Assembly: GCF_000373185.1 (NCBI RefSeq)
Contig: NZ_KB890642.1
Coordinates: 8,071-60,296 of the forward strand
From: Segatella paludivivens DSM 17968 = JCM 13650
GTDB taxonomy: Bacteria > Bacteroidota > Bacteroidia > Bacteroidales > Bacteroidaceae
Reading direction: 5' to 3'
DNA length: 52,226 nt
The notes under the pieces: generated by a model
The model's database searches: none
What the model was told of the DNA's origin: nothing
Seen by the model: the letters and a program-made list of their open reading frames with translations, nothing else
Part shown: piece after piece, positions 46,086-52,226 of the stretch
How the letters are laid out: each line of letters begins with the position of its first letter
Numbering within the stretch: position 1 is the first letter of the stretch
Position numbers and translations under genes: made by a program

Positions 46086-49000
46086 CTAGTTCTTTTCAAC
46101 AGTGATGTTGAGTTTAAACTCATCGAATTCAGTTTCAGCACCATCATTGTCTGCGATCTTTATATCATTTGCCAATACTTGACTCTTGATCATTTCACCG
46201 AAAGACTTAATTGCAGCATTTGTCTCTTCATGTGGAGCAACTGTAACCATAATCCTATCGGTAATTTCAAGTCCATTTTCCTTACGAAGATTCTGAATAC
46301 GATTGATAAGCTCACGAGCCATACCTTCCATCTTCAATTCATCAGTAAGTTCAACTTCAAGAGCAACTGTAATGTTACCCTCATTGCTTACCAACCATCC
46401 TGGTATATCTTCACTGATAATGTCTACATCTGTAGCATCAACTGTAATTGTCTGTCCTTCAATATCAAAGGTTGTGTTGCCTGAAGTTTCAAGTAAAGCA
46501 ATTTCATTCTGGTCAAGTGCATCCATTCTGGCAGCTACAGCTTTCATCAGCTTACCGAACTTCTTACCCATAATACGGAAATTACACTTTACTTTCTTGA
46601 CAAGAATACCTTGTCCTCCAACAAACTGCAAATCCTTTACGTTAACCTCACTCTTAATAAGGTCTGCGACAGCTTCAATATGCTGTTTCTGATTTTCGTC
46701 AATAGCAGGAACCATTATCTGAGCAAGTGGTTGACGAACCTTAATATTAACTTTTCGACGCAAAGCCAAAGTCATAGAAGTAATCTTCTGTGCCATACCC
46801 ATACGTATCTCCAAGTCTGCATCAACTGCAGCATTATCGGCTACAGGGAATTTATCCAAATGAACACTTGTAAGTTTACCACCTAAGTCATGATATAACT
46901 CGTCAGCATAGAATGGAGTAAAAGGAGCAAGTAGTTTAGCAACAGTCATCAAACATGTATAAAGAGTCTGATAAGCACTCAACTTGTCTTCACTCATTTC
47001 CTTACCCCAGAAACGTTTACGATTCAAACGAACATACCAGTTACTCAAGTCATCATTTACAAAAGTATCTATAAGTCGTCCTGCACGTGTAGGATCATAA
47101 TTTTCAAGTTCAGCTTCTACATTATTGATAAGTGAGTTCACTTTAGATATAATCCATCTATCAATCTCAGGACGCTTTGCCAATTCCACCTGAGGTGCAG
47201 CTGGATCAAAGTCATCTACATTTGCATATAATGCAAAGAAACTATAAGTATTGTATAATGTACCAAAGAACTTTCTGCGTATCTCGTCTACACCATTAGG
47301 ATCAAACTTTAGGTTATCCCAAGGCTCAGAGTTTGTCATCATATAGAATCTGACAGGATCAGCTCCATACTCATCTATCATTTCAAATGGATTGGTCACG
47401 TTACCAACATGCTTACTCATCTTATTACCCTTTGCGTCAAGCACAAGGCCAGTAGAGATTACATTTTTAAAAGCAACCTGATTAAATACCATTGTTGATA
47501 TTGCGTGAAGTGTGAAGAACCATCCTCGTGTCTGGTCAACACCCTCATTGATAAAATCAGCTGGATAGAAAGCTGGAGGAACAGGTGTTCCCTCGTATGT
47601 AGAAGTAACTAGTTCACGACGATACTCTGCCTCACTCTTACCTGTACTCTTCAAACCGTCATTGGCTATTTCGCCTTCAAACGGGTAATGAAGCTGTGCA
47701 TAAGGCATAGAACCAGAATCAAACCATACATCGATCAAGTCGCTTTCGCGCTTCATTGGTTCTCCTTCTTCATTTACAAGAATGATATTGTCTACATATG
47801 GACGATGAAGATCAACCTTGTCATAGTTTTCTTTAGAATAGTCGCCTACAACAAATCCATTATCCTTTAATGGGTTGCTGCTCATAACACCAGCAGCAAC
47901 ACTCTTCTCTATCTCATTGTAAAGTTCTTCAAGACTACCGATACACTTAGCGTTTCGCTTTTCATCACGCCATATAGGAAGTGGTGTACCCCAGAAACGG
48001 CTACGGCTCAAATTCCAGTCATTCAAGTTTTCCAACCAGTTACCGAAACGACCAGTGCCTGTACTCTCTGGCTGCCAACGTATCGTCTTGTTTAGTTCAA
48101 CCATACGCTCCTTTTTAGCAGTATCATTAATAAACCAACTGTCAAGAGGATAATAAAGAATTGGTTTGTCTGTACGCCAACAATGTGGATAGTTGTGTAC
48201 ATGCTTCTCTATCTTGAAAGCTGTTCCATCCTGTTTCATCTCCATACAGATAATAACATTCAGGTCTTCTGCTTTTTCAGATGCTTTCTTATCCCACACG
48301 CCATCAGGATTGAATTTAGGATCGTATGAGTTCTTAACATAGTCACCAGCATGCTTGCCATAGGCTTCTTTGTTCAAACAAACCTTTACGAAGTTAGCGT
48401 CCAATTCCTCTTCAACATAATACTTACCTTGAAGATCTACCATAGGACGAGTTTCTCCCTTTTTGTTAATAAGGTATAGAGCTGGGATATTTGCATCTAA
48501 TGCAACTTTAGCATCATCTGCACCAAATGTAGGAGCGATATGAACGATTCCAGTACCGTCTTCAGTTGTAACGTAGTCACCAAGAATAACTCGGAAGGCC
48601 TCACTATCCATCTCTACAAACTTATCACGTCCGTCCTCACTTGTGAACACTTTATCAGCATGCTTTTCAGCATAGTCGTTGACAAACTTAGCAGAGAAGT
48701 CACCAATCTTTTCGCATGGCTTAACCCAAGGCATCAACTGCTTATAATGCAAACCTTCCAAATCGGTACCTTTAATACGATCAACAATACGCCAAGGGCA
48801 TACTTTGTTTTCCTTATCAAAAGCACCTAGTTCGCCTTCCTTAACTTCCTGCTCAGGATTAAGGTATGCACTTATACGACTTTCAGCCATAACAAGAGTC
48901 ATAGGTTCGCCATCGTATAAGTTATATGTTTCAATAGCTACATAATCAATCTTAGGACCAACACACAATGCAACATTAGATGCAAGAGTCCAAGGAGTTG

Positions 49001-49721
49001 TTGTCCAAGCTATGAAATAAGGTTTTCCATGCTTAGTCCATTCTGCCTTAGGGTCTTTAATCTGGAACTGTGCTGTTACTGTTGTATCCTTAACATCACG
49101 ATAACATCCAGGCTGATTAAGCTCATGACTTGAAAGTCCTGTTCCTGCAGCTGGAGAATATGGTTGAATTGTATAGCCTTTATATAGCATTCCCTTTCCG
49201 TAGAGCTGTTTCAGCAACCACCACAGGGTTTCGATATATTTATTGTCGTAAGTAATATAAGGATGATCCAAATCAACGAAATATCCCATTTTTTCAGTCA
49301 AATCACGCCATTCAGCGGTAAACATCATGACATTCTCACGACATTTTTTATTATAATCTTCTGTTGAGATATATTTTTCAGAAGCCTTGTTGTCAATATC
49401 TTTTTTAGTAATACCTAGTTCTTTCTCTACACCTAATTCCACAGGAAGTCCATGAGTATCCCAACCAGCCTTACGGTGAACTTGAAATCCCTTCATGGTT
49501 TTGTATCTGTTGAAAGTATCCTTTATAGAACGGGCCAACACATGATGAATGCCAGGGTGTCCATTAGCCGAAGGAGGACCTTCGAAAAATATAAACTGCT
49601 GACAACCTTCACGCTCATCAATAGATTTATGGAAAATATCATTCTTTTCCCACTCTGCAAGTACATTATTGTTGGTCTTTGTCAAATTAAGACCATTATG
49701 TTCGGCAAATCTCTTGGCCAT
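46086..49721 (-). CDS. ileS: Isoleucyl-tRNA synthetase, long type
   Basis: A class Ia synthetase of 1211 residues that charges tRNA-Ile. The HIGH box is HPGIHH at 55-60 (SANGHPGIHH) and KMSKH is at 767-771. The editing domain contains TTTPWTLASN and GIVHIAPTFGADD. The length and the C-terminal extension are those of the eukaryote-like form, which in other bacteria is linked to mupirocin tolerance, a feature I note as general family knowledge only. First gene of the minus-strand unit, behind a good promoter. Confidence 0.97.
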   Translation of the reverse strand: MAKRFAEHNGLNLTKTNNNVLAEWEKNDIFHKSIDEREGCQQFIFFEGPPSANGHPGIHHVLARSIKDTFNRYKTMKGFQVHRKAGWDTHGLPVELGVEKELGITKKDIDNKASEKYISTEDYNKKCRENVMMFTAEWRDLTEKMGYFVDLDHPYITYDNKYIETLWWLLKQLYGKGMLYKGYTIQPYSPAAGTGLSSHELNQPGCYRDVKDTTVTAQFQIKDPKAEWTKHGKPYFIAWTTTPWTLASNVALCVGPKIDYVAIETYNLYDGEPMTLVMAESRISAYLNPEQEVKEGELGAFDKENKVCPWRIVDRIKGTDLEGLHYKQLMPWVKPCEKIGDFSAKFVNDYAEKHADKVFTSEDGRDKFVEMDSEAFRVILGDYVTTEDGTGIVHIAPTFGADDAKVALDANIPALYLINKKGETRPMVDLQGKYYVEEELDANFVKVCLNKEAYGKHAGDYVKNSYDPKFNPDGVWDKKASEKAEDLNVIICMEMKQDGTAFKIEKHVHNYPHCWRTDKPILYYPLDSWFINDTAKKERMVELNKTIRWQPESTGTGRFGNWLENLNDWNLSRSRFWGTPLPIWRDEKRNAKCIGSLEELYNEIEKSVAAGVMSSNPLKDNGFVVGDYSKENYDKVDLHRPYVDNIILVNEEGEPMKRESDLIDVWFDSGSMPYAQLHYPFEGEIANDGLKSTGKSEAEYRRELVTSTYEGTPVPPAFYPADFINEGVDQTRGWFFTLHAISTMVFNQVAFKNVISTGLVLDAKGNKMSKHVGNVTNPFEMIDEYGADPVRFYMMTNSEPWDNLKFDPNGVDEIRRKFFGTLYNTYSFFALYANVDDFDPAAPQVELAKRPEIDRWIISKVNSLINNVEAELENYDPTRAGRLIDTFVNDDLSNWYVRLNRKRFWGKEMSEDKLSAYQTLYTCLMTVAKLLAPFTPFYADELYHDLGGKLTSVHLDKFPVADNAAVDADLEIRMGMAQKITSMTLALRRKVNIKVRQPLAQIMVPAIDENQKQHIEAVADLIKSEVNVKDLQFVGGQGILVKKVKCNFRIMGKKFGKLMKAVAARMDALDQNEIALLETSGNTTFDIEGQTITVDATDVDIISEDIPGWLVSNEGNITVALEVELTDELKMEGMARELINRIQNLRKENGLEITDRIMVTVAPHEETNAAIKSFGEMIKSQVLANDIKIADNDGAETEFDEFKLNITVEKN

Positions 49722-49764
49722 ATTTTAAAAACTTAATTTTATTACGTGATAATTTTAATGACCG

Positions 49765-49796
49765 CAAAGATAATAAAAATAATTATCATACCCAAA
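49765..49796 (-). promoter_or_regulatory. Promoter of the ileS operon
   Basis: On the minus strand TTTG (49793-49796), 20 bases, TATCTTTG (49765-49772). The leader to the ileS ATG is about 40 bases. The operon of seven genes depends on it, as no strong internal promoter is evident. Confidence 0.78.
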
Positions 49797-49853
49797 AGAC
49801 TTACATATTTTTTATTATATGGGCATGCAAGTTAAAAAATAACACATTATTAT

Positions 49854-49884
49854 TTTGTTAATTCCTAAATTCGCTGTACATTTG
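49854..49884 (+). promoter_or_regulatory. Promoter of the transporter gene
   Basis: TTTG (49854-49857), 19 bases, TACATTTG (49877-49884). The leader to the ATG is about 20 bases. Confidence 0.8.
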
Positions 49885-49908
49885 TAGCCAATAATACACT
49901 AAATTTTT

Positions 49909-51603
49909 ATGGACTGGTTAATTAATCTTTTTACTTCTACCGACACAGTGGCCCACATAGCATTGCTTTATGCTCTTGTGATAGCAATTGGCGTGCTACT
50001 TGGCAAGGTTAAAGTTTGCGGTATATCGCTCGGAGTAACATTTGTACTCTTTGCAGGTATATTAGCAGGCCACATCGGCTTTACAGCCCCGATAAACATT
50101 CTTACATTCCTTCAGGACTTCGGACTTATATTGTTCGTTTTCTGTATTGGTTTACAAGTTGGTCCGGGCTTTTTTGAGAGTTTTCGTAAGGGTGGAGTGA
50201 CACTCAACATACTCTCAACAGTTATAATCTTACTCAACATTGTAGTAATGTTCGTCTGCTACTGGTTGTTCTTTGACACCAGTAATCCCAAGAATCTCCC
50301 GATGATGGTAGGTACTTTATATGGTGCCGTTACCAATACACCTGGACTTGGAGCTGCAAACGAAGCCCTTACAAGCGTGTTTGGTAAAGGTGATGTTCCT
50401 CAGATAGCATCAGGTTACGCATGTGCCTACCCTCTCGGTGTGTTAGGTATTATCGGCGCAACTATCGCCATCCGTTACATTACTCGCGTAAAGCTTAATA
50501 CTGAAGAAAATAGACTTAATGATCAAGAAGCAGAAAACCCTCATGCAAAACCACATCAGATGCATTTAAAGGTTACCAATAATTATATTGCTGGTCGCAC
50601 ACTACTTGAAATTTCAGACTTCTTGAATCGTGACCTTATTTGTTCAAGACTTCTTCATGACCATAATGTAACCATTCCTAAAAACAACACAATATTCAAT
50701 CTTGGAGACGAGGTACTTGTTGTTTGTGCAGAGGCCGACGCTGAGGCTATTCAGGCGTTCATCGGTCCTGAAATTGATACACCTTGGCACACTGAGGCTG
50801 AAACCCAGCCACTAATCAGCAAGCGAATTGTTGTAACACGCTCTTCAATGAATGGCAAGACACTTGGCAAGATGCATTTCTCTAGCGTATATGGTGTCAA
50901 CGTAACTCGTATCACCCGTCAAGGAATGGATCTATTTGCTAGTCGCGACTATCGTTTCCAAGTTGGAGACCGAATTATGGTTGTTGGTCCAGAGGACAAT
51001 GTAAATCGCGTTGCTGAGGCAATGGGTAACAGTCTCAAGCGTCTTGATGCACCAAATATTGCAACTATATTCATCGGAATAATTATCGGTATTCTTTTCG
51101 GAAGTATTCCTATTGCTCTTCCTGGCATGCCAGTGCCTTTGAAACTTGGTATTGCTGGTGGTCCGCTTATAATAGCCATCCTTATTGGTCGTTTCGGTTA
51201 CAGGTTCAAACTTGTTACTTACACAACAACTTCAGCAAACATGATGTTGCGTGAAATTGGCTTGGTATTGTTCCTTGCTTCTGTAGGAATAAAAGCAGGT
51301 GCCAACTTCTGGGAAACAGTTGTTCAGGGAGACGGTTTAAAATATGTATATACAGGATTTCTGATTACAATAATTCCTATCTTAATTGTCGGAACTATTG
51401 CCCGTCTGCGTTTCAAGTTTAATTACTTTACAATTATGGGTATGATTGCCGGTACTTATACTGATCCTCCTGCATTAGCTTATGCAAACAGCGTATGCTC
51501 AAAAGAAGCTCCAGCTGTAGGTTACAGTACTGTTTACCCATTAAGTATGTTCTTACGTATTTTCACCGCACAGTTAATTGTATTATTCTGTTGTGGAGGA
51601 TAA
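49909..51603 (+). CDS. AspT/YidE-type transporter with RCK_C domains
   Basis: A 564-residue inner-membrane protein of the aspartate-alanine exchanger superfamily. Two homologous membrane halves (about 1-190 and 385-564) each carry the family pattern ([12 protein letters not shown] in the first, [13 protein letters not shown] in the second). Between them lie two TrkA-C/RCK_C domains (about 215-290 and 300-375, [16 protein letters not shown]) that may bind a regulatory ligand. AspT exchanges aspartate for alanine, but YidE-like members are mostly uncharacterised, so the substrate is open. Single gene with a clear promoter and terminator. Confidence 0.9.
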   Translation: MDWLINLFTSTDTVAHIALLYALVIAIGVLLGKVKVCGISLGVTFVLFAGILAGHIGFTAPINILTFLQDFGLILFVFCIGLQVGPGFFESFRKGGVTLNILSTVIILLNIVVMFVCYWLFFDTSNPKNLPMMVGTLYGAVTNTPGLGAANEALTSVFGKGDVPQIASGYACAYPLGVLGIIGATIAIRYITRVKLNTEENRLNDQEAENPHAKPHQMHLKVTNNYIAGRTLLEISDFLNRDLICSRLLHDHNVTIPKNNTIFNLGDEVLVVCAEADAEAIQAFIGPEIDTPWHTEAETQPLISKRIVVTRSSMNGKTLGKMHFSSVYGVNVTRITRQGMDLFASRDYRFQVGDRIMVVGPEDNVNRVAEAMGNSLKRLDAPNIATIFIGIIIGILFGSIPIALPGMPVPLKLGIAGGPLIIAILIGRFGYRFKLVTYTTTSANMMLREIGLVLFLASVGIKAGANFWETVVQGDGLKYVYTGFLITIIPILIVGTIARLRFKFNYFTIMGMIAGTYTDPPALAYANSVCSKEAPAVGYSTVYPLSMFLRIFTAQLIVLFCCGG

Positions 51604-51631
51604 AAGACAAAACAAATAATTCTGTTATACT

Positions 51632-51670
51632 CAGCGTATATCTTTAAACAGATATACGCTGTTTTTATTT
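51632..51670 (+). terminator. Terminator of the transporter gene
   Basis: CAGCGTATATCT (51632-51643) and AGATATACGCTG (51650-51661) form a 12-bp stem with a 6-base loop, followed by TTTTTATTT. Confidence 0.93.
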
Positions 51671-51980
51671 ATGTGCATAAAGACATTACCCACATGATAT
51701 ATTTTCTTGAAAAGATATCAAAAGAACTTTCTATAAAAATCAAAGTGATTAAAAGATTAATATTCAATAGAACAAGCATAAAACTACTTAGATCCGAACC
51801 CATTTAGGGAGGATATTATCCTTTGTAAATTTACAAAGATTCCAGAAAAAAAAACTACATTATATACATTATCTACTTAAATAACTATTAATCAATAGAT
51901 CAGCTCATGTATAAGAGTACATCTTCCCTACATGGTTCCTACATTATGTGTTCTCCTGATTTAGGTGGTTCTTCTCTAAT
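51671..51980. other. AT-rich spacer, probably holding one end of an IS element
   Basis: No gene. It contains a perfect 18-bp palindrome (CTTTGTAAA/TTTACAAAG, 51821-51838) next to GGATA-t-TATCC. Near the transposase stop are sequences with GTTCTCC and GGTTCTT (51951-51975) that resemble an IS terminal region, but without the other end the exact boundary cannot be set. Confidence 0.45.
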
Positions 51981-52226
51981 TTAGTTGAAGAATATATGCT
52001 CTAGAACCATCTTTCTTCTTAGTAGTTTAATGCTCGCTCTACCATACATAGTTCTCTTTACAGCTTTTAGTTTATTTACAAATCCCTCTGTGATTCCATT
52101 TGTGACATTTTCCTTAATGGTATTTAATATAGCTCTATAATCGAATTTTACGCCTATTAAAAATGTCTTGAGCGTCCTAATCTTTGTTTTCCAGTATTTC
52201 TTCATCCATCTAATAAGTCTGCAACT
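51981..52226 (-). CDS. ISL3-family transposase, C-terminal part (cut by window edge)
   Basis: The minus-strand frame is open to the right edge (81 codons in view) and ends at 51981. The segment NGITEGFVNKLKAVKRTMYGRA is the C-terminal signature of ISL3-type DDE transposases (N-G-x-E-G-x-N-x-K-x-K-x-x-K-R-x-x-Y-G-R), with the final catalytic Glu in TEGF. The ATG inside it (52205) is not the real start, as coding continues upstream with SCRLIRW. Whether the rest is intact is unknown. Confidence 0.82.
   Translation of the reverse strand, partial: SCRLIRWMKKYWKTKIRTLKTFLIGVKFDYRAILNTIKENVTNGITEGFVNKLKAVKRTMYGRASIKLLRRKMVLEHIFFN

Noticed and set aside
1..52226. tRNA or rRNA genes, replication origin, toxin-antitoxin or defence genes
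   Set aside because: I looked through the spacers and found no cloverleaf-like sequence, DnaA-box cluster or recognisable defence protein.

Overview
The window looks like chromosomal DNA of a Bacteroidales bacterium, most likely Prevotellaceae. The evidence is low GC, Bacteroidetes promoters (TTTG about 19-20 bases before TAnnTTTG) ahead of many genes, few Shine-Dalgarno signals, and family markers: TamL, DUF3127, DUF4296 and DUF4835 proteins, a clostripain-type lipoprotein, a type of IleRS about 1200 residues long, and a COG3635-type homoserine kinase. Most of the window is housekeeping. Mobile DNA is seen only at the two edges: the N-terminal end of a tyrosine recombinase (1-374) and the C-terminal end of an ISL3-type transposase (51981-52226).

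Layout. 1-1035: cut integrase, an orphan open frame and AT-rich spacer. 4846-1036 (minus): DUF4375 protein, smpB, metH. 4929-9496 (plus): four overlapping genes, three glycosyltransferases and a cytoplasmic 5'-nucleotidase-like enzyme. 9618-13529: valS and a C11 peptidase lipoprotein, facing a COG2509 flavoprotein across a shared terminator. 15427-20401: a complete aspartate-to-threonine block (thrA, COG3635 kinase, thrC) behind a potentially structured leader. 20485-24191: uvrA and a glycosyltransferase without a normal start codon. 24175-27747: small lipoprotein, YycJ-like hydrolase, tamL. 27848-29179: 1.3 kb without genes but rich in inverted repeats and G-runs. 29193-31953: SpoU methyltransferase, membrane protein, hisB. 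32137-32759: rplU-rpmA. 33165-33554: DUF3127 OB protein (minus). 33754-41143: dnaN, DEDD exonuclease, coaBC, DUF4835, recN, protease-like TPR protein. 49721-41318 (minus): ileS, DksA/TraR-like, lspA, DUF4296 lipoprotein, a 66-residue protein, nadC, C69 peptidase. 49909-51603: AspT/YidE-type transporter.

How the genes fit together: the thr genes complete the route from aspartate to threonine, if the mutase-like protein is the homoserine kinase as its position suggests. The 33.7-39.5 kb block is mainly DNA replication and repair with CoA synthesis. The 41-50 kb minus block couples tRNA charging, lipoprotein maturation and NAD synthesis. The glycosyltransferase cluster probably works on a surface polysaccharide.

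I found no CRISPR array, tRNA, rRNA or defence system. The most interesting non-genic signals are the possible multi-branched leader RNA before thrA, the inverted-repeat structures between tamL and spoU, a set of promoters placed five bases before the start codon (possible leaderless mRNAs), and the glycosyltransferase that seems to start at ATT.
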